Part shown: one piece after another, positions 24,866 to 33,290 of the stretch | Layout: the number at the start of each line of letters is the position of its first letter | Numbering within the stretch: the first letter of the stretch is position 1 | NCBI RefSeq assembly: GCF_004115975.1 | Contig: NZ_SDDZ01000001.1 | Location: forward strand, 868,001 to 932,000 | Reading direction: 5' to 3' | From: Gelidibacter gilvus | Lineage (GTDB): Bacteria > Bacteroidota > Bacteroidia > Flavobacteriales > Flavobacteriaceae | DNA: 64,000 nt | Translations under genes and position numbers: made by a program | Notes under the pieces: generated by a model | The model's database searches: none | Told to the model about the DNA's origin: nothing | Seen by the model: only the letters and a program-made list of their open reading frames with translations

Positions 24866-25674
24866 TCCTCTTTACGAATATGTACTTGATGTGGATAAGG
24901 AATTTCAATCCCAGCAGCATCTAATGCATGTTTAGTGCTTTCCATAATATCATAATAAGCACTCCAATAGTCTGAGTTTTTAACCCAAGGTCTAACGTTG
25001 AAATTCAAAGAACTGTCGGCCATTGCGCTTAGCCTAACTAGAGGTGCAGGGTCTTTCAATACTAAAGGATGTGATGTTAACTGTTCCATTAAGATGTCTC
25101 TGGTCTGTTTAATATCAGAGTCATAACCCACACCAAAAACAAAGTCTATCCTACGTAAATCCATCGCGGAATAATTCACGATATTATCATTTGACAATTT
25201 TCCGTTAGGAATAATAATTTGCTTATTGTCAGGAGAAGTCAATTTGGTTGTGAATATCTGAATTTCTCTTACAGTTCCCGCAGTGCCTTGCGCTTCTATA
25301 TAATCACCTATCTTAATAGGCTTAAAAATCATGAGCAATATTCCCCCAGCAAAATTGGCCAGTGAACCCTGTAAAGCTAATCCGACCGCTAAACCTGCAG
25401 AAGCTAGAATTGCGGCAAAAGATGTAGTTTCAATGCCTACGGTGCCTAAAATGACAATAATAAGAACAATTTTTAAAGTCCATTTTAAGATGTTAATTAG
25501 AAACTTTTTAAGGCTTACATCGTAGTTGCCTTTTTCCATTCCTTTTTCAACACCTTTCAAAAGTAGTTTAATAACCCATGACCCAATGATCCATATTAAA
25601 ATGGCCACTAAAACTTTTGGCCCAAAGTCAATTATCAGTTCATAGCCTTTGTCAATCCAATGTTGCACTTCCAT
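24862..25674 (-). CDS. Small-conductance mechanosensitive channel, MscS family
   Basis: A 270-residue MscS protein of the minimal three-helix type. The pore-lining helix is AAILASAGLAVGLALQGSLANFAGGILL-like (Gly/Ala pattern at about residues 92-118), followed by FKPIKIGDYIEAQG, the beta-domain signature and the IPNGKLSNDNIVNYS motif. These channels open under hypo-osmotic stress to release solutes. Own promoter upstream; converges with tsaB with a four-base overlap. Confidence 0.95.
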   Translation of the reverse strand: MEVQHWIDKGYELIIDFGPKVLVAILIWIIGSWVIKLLLKGVEKGMEKGNYDVSLKKFLINILKWTLKIVLIIVILGTVGIETTSFAAILASAGLAVGLALQGSLANFAGGILLMIFKPIKIGDYIEAQGTAGTVREIQIFTTKLTSPDNKQIIIPNGKLSNDNIVNYSAMDLRRIDFVFGVGYDSDIKQTRDILMEQLTSHPLVLKDPAPLVRLSAMADSSLNFNVRPWVKNSDYWSAYYDIMESTKHALDAAGIEIPYPHQVHIRKED

Positions 25675-25700
25675 AGTATCTTATATATTTTGTTAAGCTG

Positions 25701-25732
25701 CAAAGTTAAAAATTCTCCAAGGGAAAACACAA
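25701..25732 (-). promoter_or_regulatory. Promoter of mscS
   Basis: On the minus strand TTG (25732-25730), a 21-base spacer and TAACTTTG (25708-25701) fit the Bacteroidetes consensus, 26 bases before the ATG. Confidence 0.65.
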
Positions 25733-25745
25733 TGGAATGAGCCTT

Positions 25746-26102
25746 TTATGATATCATTAGAGAAGCTAATGCTAAGATTGCAGGTACGGATTGAATATAA
25801 AACAGTCTCATTTTTTTTGTAGAATAGGCGCCATAAATTCCGGCAAGGATAACGCATATTAAAAAGAAGATTGTAAAAGAGGAGGTTTTCAAAATCACTG
25901 AAAGCAGCAGACCTGCGGCCAAAAAACCGTTATAAAGACCTTGGTTGGCTGCCAATACCTTTGTGTCTTCGGCAAATGTCTTTGATTTTAACCCAAAACT
26001 TTTAATGCCTTTGGGTGTTGTCCATAAAAACATTTCTAAAATAAGGAAGTAAAAATGCTCAAGAGCAACAAAGCTGATGAGAACCATAGTCAGAACACTC
26101 AT
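25746..26102 (-). CDS. DUF1304 family membrane protein
   Basis: A 118-residue protein with four hydrophobic helices. ALEHFYFLILEMFLW near the N-terminus and ANQGLYNGFLAAGL are diagnostic for DUF1304, a family of small integral membrane proteins without known biochemical role. It lies downstream of the dodecin gene, separated by a terminator hairpin, so it is probably transcribed on its own. Confidence 0.9.
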   Translation of the reverse strand: MSVLTMVLISFVALEHFYFLILEMFLWTTPKGIKSFGLKSKTFAEDTKVLAANQGLYNGFLAAGLLLSVILKTSSFTIFFLICVILAGIYGAYSTKKMRLFYIQSVPAILALASLMIS

Positions 26103-26104
26103 AG

Positions 26105-26137
26105 ATAAAAAAAATAGCGCTTTTTATAAGCGCTATT
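26105..26137 (-). terminator. Terminator of the dodecin gene
   Basis: AATAGCGCTT (26113-26122) / AAGCGCTATT (26128-26137) followed on the minus strand by a run of T. Confidence 0.8.
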
Positions 26138-26145
26138 GTTTAATT

Positions 26146-26346
26146 TTATTGGACTTCAAATGTTATCTTTAAGTTGACCCTAAACTGTGCCAACTCATCG
26201 TTTTTAATAGTAACACTCTGGTCTTTTACATACACAGATTTAATGTTCTTAATCGTTTTTGAAGCGTGTTTTACTCCGTTTCTTGTAGCGTCTTCCCAAC
26301 TTTTATCCGAGTTAGATAATATTTCGACAACTTTTAATACTGACAT
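26146..26346 (-). CDS. Dodecin family protein
   Basis: A 66-residue protein with the dodecin fold pattern: a first strand SVLKVVEILSNSDKSWEDA, one helix with ATRNGVKHASKTIKNI, and two further strands. Dodecins form hollow 12-mers; in bacteria they bind flavins, and relatives bind CoA or calcium. Trp17 in KSWEDA corresponds to the flavin-stacking Trp of bacterial flavin dodecins. It is monocistronic, judged by its own terminator and the flanking spacing. Confidence 0.93.
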   Translation of the reverse strand: MSVLKVVEILSNSDKSWEDATRNGVKHASKTIKNIKSVYVKDQSVTIKNDELAQFRVNLKITFEVQ

Positions 26347-26408
26347 AATTATGGTTTTTAAATTAATAATTTATTTCTATTCTTAAAGATAAGAATAATA
26401 AATTAAAA

Positions 26409-27311
26409 TTAACCATTTAAAGCTTCTACAGTCAAGTCCTTATCCTTGAGCATCTCCTTAAGCATATTCTCAATGCCATTTTTTAAAGTATAGGTAGAAG
26501 AAGGGCACCCACTACAGGCACCTTGCAAAATAACGTTTACTTTTTTAGTTTTAGGATCGTAAGACTGAAACTCAATATTCCCACCATCGCTAGCAACTGC
26601 AGGTTTCACATACTCTTCAAGAATCGTTATGATTTCTTTTGAGATGTCGTCATAGTTCTCAAATTTGGCTTCTACCTGACTTTCGGTTTTTTTAAGGGCT
26701 TTAGGGGCATCTGCTAGAATAATGTCCTTGCCGCTTTCAATATAATTTCTGATAAATTCCCTCAATTCCGTAGTTATTTCACTCCAATCGGCAACATCAG
26801 ATTTAGTGACCGAGATAAAGTTCTCATCAAAAAAGACACTTCTTACAAAAGGTAAATGGAATAATTCTGTAGCTAAAGGAGAATACTTGGCATCTTCAAT
26901 AGAGACAAACTCATAAGAGGTTGCTACTAGTTTTCTATTGGCTACAAATTTTAAAACCGCTGGATTTGGAGTGCTCTCCGCATAGACTGAGCTAGGCGTT
27001 TGCTTTTTAACGGTCTCTTCGGTTACAACTGGTTTTCCATCATTGATGTACTGCTCAATCTGTTGGGCAACTTCTTCTTGGACATCTTCCCATTCCAGAA
27101 TGTCATACCGTTCTAAAGCGATAAAATTTCCTGAGATATATACCTTTTTTATAAAGGGAAGATAAAATAACTGTTGTGCCAAAGGGGAGTTCTTGGCTTC
27201 ATCAATATTACTAAATTCGAAGCTTTCGTGATTGGTCAAAAATTTATCAGCTTCAAATTTTAATATCGTAGGATTGCTGGTTTTTTGTATTGAAATAGTT
27301 GTCGTTTGCAT
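26409..27311 (-). CDS. Nfu-type iron-sulfur scaffold with duplicated Nfu-N domain
   Basis: A 300-residue protein. The C-terminal ~90 residues are a NifU/NfuA domain with the cluster-binding CSGCPSS motif. The N-terminal part contains two consecutive Nfu-N domains (about 1-95 and 108-205) which share the pattern NP-LKFxA...FxxxDAKxSPLAxxLFxLPF...FI. Most bacterial and mitochondrial Nfu proteins have one. The protein should carry [4Fe-4S] clusters to apo-targets. A TATTTTTG element lies 18 bases upstream, giving a very short leader. Confidence 0.93.
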   Translation of the reverse strand: MQTTTISIQKTSNPTILKFEADKFLTNHESFEFSNIDEAKNSPLAQQLFYLPFIKKVYISGNFIALERYDILEWEDVQEEVAQQIEQYINDGKPVVTEETVKKQTPSSVYAESTPNPAVLKFVANRKLVATSYEFVSIEDAKYSPLATELFHLPFVRSVFFDENFISVTKSDVADWSEITTELREFIRNYIESGKDIILADAPKALKKTESQVEAKFENYDDISKEIITILEEYVKPAVASDGGNIEFQSYDPKTKKVNVILQGACSGCPSSTYTLKNGIENMLKEMLKDKDLTVEALNG

Positions 27312-27328
27312 AGGTTCATTTCTTTATG

Positions 27329-27336
27329 CAAAAATA
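27329..27336 (-). promoter_or_regulatory. -7 element of the nfu gene
   Basis: Minus-strand TATTTTTG, perfect match to TAnnTTTG, 18 bases before the ATG at 27311. Confidence 0.5.
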
Positions 27337-27547
27337 AGGAATCTAAAGGGTAAACCCAGTTTTTTGAGCACGATATTAGTCCCTACAACATAATGGGATG
27401 AATCCGCTTTTAGATTGGTTTATGGGATTTAGATTGTTTTAGAATATAATGGGCTGGATCAAATTTTGACGGGCTTAATCTTTCTCTTCCATGGGATCTG
27501 TAATCCTATTAATTGGGTGTAGGTAGGGATTCAAGTGCGAAAATTTA
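27337..27547. other. Intergenic region with repeated ATGGGAT words
   Basis: No gene seen. ATGGGAT or a close variant occurs at 27393, 27422, 27449 (ATGGGCT) and 27491, and TAGGGAT at 27534, upstream of the PorP-like gene's predicted promoter. Spacing is irregular (29, 27, 42, 43). Confidence 0.4.
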
Positions 27548-27555
27548 TATATTTG
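27548..27555 (+). promoter_or_regulatory. -7 element of the PorP/SprF-like gene
   Basis: TATATTTG, perfect TAnnTTTG. No TTG at the usual distance upstream. Predicted transcript start near 27562 leaves a leader of about 125 bases. Confidence 0.5.
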
Positions 27556-27561
27556 GCAGGT

Positions 27562-27686
27562 AGAAAAAGTTGCGCAATCAAATCAACACGTTTAGTTTGT
27601 GTTGATCCATCAGGAATACTGGCTTCTCATCAAATAACTACGCCGATAAATAAAGAGCTTGAAGCCGATTTTATCTTGAAAATAAT
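27562..27686 (+). ncRNA. Predicted structured 5' leader of the PorP/SprF-like gene
   Basis: A perfect 8-bp hairpin ATCAACAC (27582-27589) / GTGTTGAT (27599-27606) is followed by a long-range pair GGCTTC (27621-27626) / GAAGCC (27661-27666) enclosing an A-rich loop with ACTACGCC. The second pair lies close to the start codon. I do not recognise an established riboswitch class. Start is inferred from the promoter. Confidence 0.4.
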
Positions 27687-28703
27687 ATGAATATGAAGTT
27701 TAAAAAGTTTTGTTTACTAGCCTTTGGATTATTATTAGCGCAGTTTAGTAAAGCACAAGAAGGATTGCCCATATATTCAGATTATTTAACAGATAATTAC
27801 TATTTGATTCACCCATCCATGGCGGGCGTTGCCAATTGTGCCAAAATAAGATTAACAGCACGTAAACAATGGTTTGGCCAGACTAATTCCCCTGCATTGC
27901 AAACCATGAGTATCAACAGCCGTATTGGAGAATCACCATCTGCTGTTGGAGCCATTGTCTATAATGATAAGAATGGCTACCACTCCCAAACGGGCGCTTA
28001 TCTTACCTATGCACACCATTTGATGTTTTCTCGGAATGAGATTGATCTTAATATGCTATCCTTCGGGTTGAGCGCAGGTGCCATTCAGTATAAATTGGAT
28101 GAAACCACATTTTTAAATGAAGGTTTTGATCCTTTGATTTCAGGAATCGAACAAAGTGCCACCAATTTTAATATCGATTTTGGATTCTCATATCACTTTA
28201 TAAATTTTTATGCTCATGCTACGGTTAAAAACGTATTGAATAACGATGGGATTAATTCCAACGCCAATGGCATCTTTAGATATGATAATTTAAGAACCTT
28301 GTTGTTCAGTGCCGGAAATGTTTTTACTAAATTCGGCAGTGAGTGGAGTTATGAGCCCTCCATAATGTTTTTATATAGAGATGGTACAAAGGAGTCTTCT
28401 ATTGATGTTAACGCAAAGGTTTATAAAGATATGGACTTCGGGAAATTATGGGGTGGCATATCTTATCGCCGAAGTTTGGATGGTGCTGAATTTGCAAATG
28501 GAACTGGTGTAAGTAGCCAGAATTTGCAATATTTTACACCTTTTTTAGGTATGGACTATAAGAACTTTGTATTTGCTTATACGTACTCTTATCAAGCAAA
28601 TTCTGTTGTTTTTAATAATGGTGGTTTTCATCAATTGACCTTGGGCTATAATTTTAATTGTAGAAAGAAGAAGTATGATTGTGCATGTCCAGCGATTAAT
28701 TAA
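27687..28703 (+). CDS. PorP/SprF family type IX secretion membrane protein
   Basis: A 338-residue exported protein. Signal peptide ends SKAQ (about residue 23). EGLPIYSDYLTDNYYLIHPSMAGVANCAKIRLTARKQW is the typical N-terminal pattern of PorP/SprF proteins, and the rest is a beta-barrel with a Cys-containing end (CRKKKYDCACP). SprF-like proteins help secretion and surface attachment of particular T9SS adhesins; the partner adhesin gene is often adjacent but is not present here. It has a long structured leader and is followed by 7-bp repeats that begin at its stop codon. Which T9SS function this copy serves is unknown. Confidence 0.9.
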   Translation: MNMKFKKFCLLAFGLLLAQFSKAQEGLPIYSDYLTDNYYLIHPSMAGVANCAKIRLTARKQWFGQTNSPALQTMSINSRIGESPSAVGAIVYNDKNGYHSQTGAYLTYAHHLMFSRNEIDLNMLSFGLSAGAIQYKLDETTFLNEGFDPLISGIEQSATNFNIDFGFSYHFINFYAHATVKNVLNNDGINSNANGIFRYDNLRTLLFSAGNVFTKFGSEWSYEPSIMFLYRDGTKESSIDVNAKVYKDMDFGKLWGGISYRRSLDGAEFANGTGVSSQNLQYFTPFLGMDYKNFVFAYTYSYQANSVVFNNGGFHQLTLGYNFNCRKKKYDCACPAIN

Positions 28704-28851
28704 GTCATCAGTCATCAGTCTTCAGTCTTCAGTCATCAGTCGGCAGTCGGCGATCTTTAGTCCTGATTAACTTCTTTGGGAAACCTTGTTTTGTATTTCT
28801 GAAACTTTTTTGGAATAGATGTTTTTCGCCAATCGTCAATCGTCAATCATT
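28703..28851 (+). repeat. 7-bp-period tract (AGTCATC and AATCGTC words)
   Basis: Seven units of AGTCATC/AGTCTTC/AGTCGGC occupy 28703-28751, starting on the last base of the porP-like stop codon, with two weaker units to 28765. A second short tract of AATCGTC units lies at 28831-28851. Confidence 0.85.
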
Positions 28852-28891
28852 ATTCCTAATCCCACCAAGCATCATCAGTTTGTAAGTCCAT

Positions 28892-30052
28892 TTAATCCCA
28901 AGAATAATTTTTCTGTTTTGCCTGTGTTTTGATGGCTTTTATCATGGCGTTTTCCAATCCGTTGTCATCTCCTTTTTGATGTTGGAGGATGTAAACCCTG
29001 CGTTTTTCATTTAAGTTTTGAACATCTCCTTGTATCTTTTTTCGTTCGTCACTTTTTTCTGCCACATAATCTTTAATTTGGGCTGTTGATTTACCTTTAA
29101 GTTCCGCCGGCAAATCGCTGTCTTTTAAATCTTCATACTTAAAGGATTTGTTTTTTTCCGCATCCACCAAATCCCAAGTGTCATTTTTATATAAATGCGA
29201 ACTTTTGCTTACCGTTCTGCTTACTGCATTGGCACTACTGTAGGTTTCGGCATTGGCATCCTGTTCTGATTGTAAGGTCATTCTTTGAGGACCTACACTG
29301 CCATAGGCCACATAGGTTTGATTTAACTTATGATTCAACTGCAATATTTTATCATCGTAAGGAGACGCTACATAAGTTGTATTATGGTTGTGATTGATGG
29401 CCATATAATCGCCATGCGCCAAATCTGCGCCATCTTTCCAGTAGCTGGAAATTCCTTGGTTATAATTGCCACAAAATATAGTGTTTACCGTCACATCTTT
29501 ACCAACGGCCAATTTGGCCGCGTCTTTATAGCTGACTTGACCTTGTGTGAAAGGTTCGTTTCCTGCAATAAAAATGAATTTGAGGTCATCTTGGTTGTTT
29601 CCCCAGTTTAATTGTTTTAAGGAGGTTTGAATGACTTGTCCGCAGTATTCATTGCCACCGTTGGTGCTTAATGAAAACAATTGTTTGGAAATCTCATCCA
29701 AATCACTGCTAAATGGCAATACCTGACGGATAAAACCTTCATCGCCATTAAGGTTGTCGTTGCCATATTCATAAAGTGCTATTTGTAGATTTGGTTTGGT
29801 ATCATCACATTTGGCATACGAGAGTTCATTGACAATTTCCCAAAGTTGGGCTTTGGCCTGATCAATCAAACCATCCATACTGTTGCTTGTGTCTAACAGT
29901 AATGCTACTTTAATAAATTGTTTGTTTGGAATATTTGTTGGTGTTTCTGCGAGTGCCAAATCAGAAGCAATTGGTTTTTGGGCGTTTCCATTGCAGGATA
30001 GAAATCCGAAGAGAAACAGGCTCAAGACTGTTGTTTTTAGAATCGTTTTCAT
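28892..30052 (-). CDS. von Willebrand factor A domain lipoprotein
   Basis: A 386-residue protein. From the ATG at 30052 the N-terminus is a lipoprotein signal peptide (KTTVLSLFLFGFLSC, lipobox FLSC), which is why I prefer it to the upstream ATG at 30079. The vWA domain starts at FIKVALLLDTSNSMDGL with the MIDAS motif DTSNS. The C-terminal ~120 residues are charged with KSFKYEDLKDSDLP and a predicted coiled coil. vWA domains bind proteins or metal; the specific role is unknown. It stands alone between convergent and divergent neighbours. Confidence 0.85.
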   Translation of the reverse strand: MKTILKTTVLSLFLFGFLSCNGNAQKPIASDLALAETPTNIPNKQFIKVALLLDTSNSMDGLIDQAKAQLWEIVNELSYAKCDDTKPNLQIALYEYGNDNLNGDEGFIRQVLPFSSDLDEISKQLFSLSTNGGNEYCGQVIQTSLKQLNWGNNQDDLKFIFIAGNEPFTQGQVSYKDAAKLAVGKDVTVNTIFCGNYNQGISSYWKDGADLAHGDYMAINHNHNTTYVASPYDDKILQLNHKLNQTYVAYGSVGPQRMTLQSEQDANAETYSSANAVSRTVSKSSHLYKNDTWDLVDAEKNKSFKYEDLKDSDLPAELKGKSTAQIKDYVAEKSDERKKIQGDVQNLNEKRRVYILQHQKGDDNGLENAMIKAIKTQAKQKNYSWD

Positions 30053-30258
30053 GGTGTTTTTGCTTTTATTTGATGCCATAAATCTATTAGCAACTTTTTT
30101 GGATAAAAAGTTAGAATGAGGGAGATAGAGCTATCAATTAGTGAATGGTCATCCCTAATTAGCGAACTGTTGTTTATTGGACGTGAAGGACTGGCAATTG
30201 TAAACAGGCGTTTCAATTAGTCAAATAAAACGCCTATTTTTATTCCGTTAAAAAATAT

Positions 30259-32424
30259 ATGCAAAAGATTCTTAAATATTTCTTGATCCTTATTCTGTGT
30301 TTTATAACGCAGCACATCCAGGCACAGGAAAATGAAAACAAACGAGAGAGTACTAGTTTTATAGTAAGAGGTTCGGTCAGGGAAAGTGATTCGTATAAGC
30401 CTATTTCAAAAGTCAATATTGAAGTCAATGGCGGTGCATACACGGTGACTAGTAATGATGGTGAATTTCGAATTCAAGTTAAAAAAGGTGATGAACTGGC
30501 CATTAGGCATAAAGATTTTGAAACCGTTTATTATACCATAACAAGTAACGAACGTATTTCTGTTGAAGTAAAACCAGCACTTCGGAAACCAACATCAGAT
30601 TTAAAATATCAGCGAAGTGTCCAGAACTTTAATTCATTTATCGACTCAGCCGTTACCTATCAAAAGAAAGATGCCGAAAAAAGCATTCAATTTATTACAG
30701 AAGCTTTGTTGCAAAGTACGTCTTCTAAAGAAAATGCCGATGCTTATGAGGTTTTAGGGGATGTATATGTGCATTGGAAACAGTACGATTTGGCAGTGTC
30801 CAATTATCGCATCAGCCTTCAAAACTCGGATTCCAATGAAGTCAATCTGAAACTGGCAGAAGCCTACAGAAACAATAAGAGCTATCAAGAAAGTATTGAC
30901 CTCTACAAAAACCTGAATATTTCCAGTTTATCCAATTGGCAATTGACAATTCTTTATGAAGGCCTTGCTGATACTTATGTGACCATAAAAGAGTATGACA
31001 AAGCAATTGAAAGTTATAAAAAGGGACTAGTTGTTGCGCAAAAACATCTGATCAAGCCAAAAATCACGGATCTTAACTCAAAAATCGCGCAGACCTATAA
31101 TATTTCCGGGAAGACAAATCAAGCGCAAGACTATTTTAAAAATGCACTCAGTTTAGCTTCTAAAGAAAACAAAACACGATCCGTTAAAGAAAAAGTGACG
31201 GTTGCCGATTTTCAAAATACCAATAGACTGTACACTGATGAGATTGAATTGCGGAAGGAAGCGCTAAAGGATATTGAGGAAATTGAGAAGGAATCCGTTA
31301 TTGATAATGAAAGTCCGCTGACCTCCCAAAAACAGAATTATAAGATTGGAAGCGCCTATTTTGCTAAAAAAGATTATGATAATGCCATTCCTTATTTGGA
31401 AAAGAGTATCAAGGAAGCCAATAAAAAGGAAGATTTAATCGTACAAAAGGATGCCACTCGTAAACTGTCTGATGTGTATTATGATGCCGGAGATTATAAG
31501 ATGGCTTTGGCTACCTATAAAGCATACACAGAAGTTGTAGATGAGCTTTACATCAAAAAAGAACAGGAACTATCTCAAGCCGCTCGATTTCATCGAAATA
31601 TTACAGAAAAGCAAAATCGCATCACCACTTTAGAAAGCGATAATAAACTTTCCGAAAGCCTTTTTCAGCTGACGACAGAGCGCAATAAACGACAGGAATT
31701 GATTATATATTCACTTGTGGGTGGTGTTTTGCTCTTGTTGATCACCGCATATTTCATGTATAAATACATCAAACAACAACGTTTCGCCAATAATCTACTG
31801 GCGCTGAAATCTTTAAGAAGTCAAATGAATCCGCATTTTATTTTTAATGCGCTGAATTCGGTCAATAGCTTTATTGCTTCCAATGATGAACGCACCGCCA
31901 ATAAATACCTATCTGATTTTTCGCAATTGATGCGTGCCGTTTTGGAGAATAGCGATGAGGATTTTATCCCATTGCGTAAAGAAATTGAACTTTTAGAACT
32001 TTACACAAAATTGGAGCATTTTCGTTTTAAGGATAAGTTTGATTATGCCATTACAATAGATGACTCCATTAATATTGACGAGTACCAGATTCCGCCAATG
32101 CTCTTGCAACCTTATGTTGAAAATGCTGTATGGCATGGATTGCGCTACAAATTAGAAAAGGGTCATTTGGATATTAGCATCCATAAAAAGAACAACACTG
32201 AAATTACGATTACCATTGCTGATGACGGGATTGGAAGACAGCAATCAAAAGTATTAAAAACAGAAAACCAGAAGAAACAAAACTCAAAAGGCATGGGCAA
32301 TATCAAAAAACGTGTTGCCATTCTGAATGAAATGAATAAAGACAAAGTCGATGTATTTGTAGATAATTTTCAAGATGCTGAAGATGTAGGGACGAAAGTA
32401 GTGGTAACCTTAAAGAAGGATTAA
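30259..32424 (+). CDS. LytS/YehU-type sensor histidine kinase with carboxypeptidase-regulatory-like and TPR domains
   Basis: A 721-residue membrane kinase. Signal peptide 1-22; a carboxypeptidase-regulatory-like beta-sandwich at about 32-105 (FIVRGSVRESDSYKPISKVNI); tetratricopeptide repeats at about 120-420; a coiled coil; one membrane helix at about 475-497; then the His-kinase (LytS) domain with phosphoacceptor His526 in MNPHFIFN and an ATPase domain with N-box ENAVWHGLR and G-box DDGIGR. The sensory half is therefore periplasmic. It pairs with the LytTR regulator 129 bases downstream. The intergenic gap is filled by two 7-bp-period tracts. Confidence 0.92.
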   Translation: MQKILKYFLILILCFITQHIQAQENENKRESTSFIVRGSVRESDSYKPISKVNIEVNGGAYTVTSNDGEFRIQVKKGDELAIRHKDFETVYYTITSNERISVEVKPALRKPTSDLKYQRSVQNFNSFIDSAVTYQKKDAEKSIQFITEALLQSTSSKENADAYEVLGDVYVHWKQYDLAVSNYRISLQNSDSNEVNLKLAEAYRNNKSYQESIDLYKNLNISSLSNWQLTILYEGLADTYVTIKEYDKAIESYKKGLVVAQKHLIKPKITDLNSKIAQTYNISGKTNQAQDYFKNALSLASKENKTRSVKEKVTVADFQNTNRLYTDEIELRKEALKDIEEIEKESVIDNESPLTSQKQNYKIGSAYFAKKDYDNAIPYLEKSIKEANKKEDLIVQKDATRKLSDVYYDAGDYKMALATYKAYTEVVDELYIKKEQELSQAARFHRNITEKQNRITTLESDNKLSESLFQLTTERNKRQELIIYSLVGGVLLLLITAYFMYKYIKQQRFANNLLALKSLRSQMNPHFIFNALNSVNSFIASNDERTANKYLSDFSQLMRAVLENSDEDFIPLRKEIELLELYTKLEHFRFKDKFDYAITIDDSINIDEYQIPPMLLQPYVENAVWHGLRYKLEKGHLDISIHKKNNTEITITIADDGIGRQQSKVLKTENQKKQNSKGMGNIKKRVAILNEMNKDKVDVFVDNFQDAEDVGTKVVVTLKKD

Positions 32425-32428
32425 ATAG

Positions 32429-32553
32429 GCTTGAAGCTCGAGGCAGGAAGCTCGAAGTCTATTGTGAATATGAATTAAATAATATAGTATAGAAACGCAA
32501 TGTGAGAAATGTTTTCCTTCTAACTTCGTGCTTCCAACTTCCAACTCATTCTT
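32429..32553 (+). repeat. Two 7-bp-period tracts between kinase and regulator
   Basis: GCTTGAA, GCTCGAG, GCAGGAA, GCTCGAA run without gap at 32429-32456. TTCTAAC, TTCGTGC, TTCCAAC, TTCCAAC run at 32518-32545 and end eight bases before the regulator's ATG. The middle part shows no repeats. Confidence 0.8.
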
Positions 32554-33288
32554 ATGAAACTAAAATCAATCATTGTAGAAGACGAACAGACCAGTAGGGA
32601 AATTCTAAAAAACTATCTCAAAAAATATTGCCCTAATGTTGCCGTTCTAGGTGAGGCTGCAAATGTTGATGAGGCTTTAGTCCTCATAAGAAATCATGAT
32701 TTGGATTTGGTGTTTTTAGATGTAGAAATGCCTTATGGCAATGCCTTTGATTTGTTGGATAAGGTAGGCGACATCAATTTTGAAACTGTATTTGTAACGG
32801 CTTATAACCATTATGCGATAGAAGCCTTAAATGCTCATGCATCGTATTATTTGATGAAACCTATTTCCATAGATGAATTGATTAAGGCTGTAGATTATGT
32901 CACGGAGATCAGAACTAAAGAAGATGCCTTACAAGATCAAGTGTTGGTTACAAAAACGAAGAATGTTGATGGCAAAATCACCATTCCAACGCAAGACGGA
33001 TTTGAGGTTTTGAATACTGCGGATATTCTCTATTGTAAAGCCGATGATAATTACACTGAGATTTATTTAAATACGAACAAGAAAAAACTCGTCAGTAAAA
33101 CCTTGAAATATTTTGAAGATGCCTTAACCGAATCCGGTTTTGCAAGGGTGCATAAATCCTATTTGGTGAACGTCAACGAGATTGTGAAATATATAAAAGG
33201 GAAGGGTGGGAGCGTTGAACTGAGCAGTGGGAAACAAATTATGGTGTCCGCGTCCAGAAAATCTGAATTATTGTCTTATTTTAAATAG
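32554..33288 (+). CDS. LytTR family response regulator
   Basis: A 244-residue regulator. Receiver domain with acidic pair Glu9/Asp10, phosphoacceptor Asp56 in DLVFLDVEMP and Lys near YYLMKPISIDEL; LytTR DNA-binding domain at about 140-244 with DILYCKADDNYTEIYL and FARVHKSYLVNVNEI. LytTR regulators bind direct repeats upstream of targets. Its partner is the kinase just upstream. No candidate operator is obvious in the window. A hexamer repeat tract starts right after the TAG stop. Confidence 0.95.
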   Translation: MKLKSIIVEDEQTSREILKNYLKKYCPNVAVLGEAANVDEALVLIRNHDLDLVFLDVEMPYGNAFDLLDKVGDINFETVFVTAYNHYAIEALNAHASYYLMKPISIDELIKAVDYVTEIRTKEDALQDQVLVTKTKNVDGKITIPTQDGFEVLNTADILYCKADDNYTEIYLNTNKKKLVSKTLKYFEDALTESGFARVHKSYLVNVNEIVKYIKGKGGSVELSSGKQIMVSASRKSELLSYFK

Positions 33289-33290
33289 TG

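Noticed and set aside
28703-28765. Possible short CRISPR-like array
   Set aside because: Seven-base units without spacers and no cas genes; this is a short-period tandem tract.
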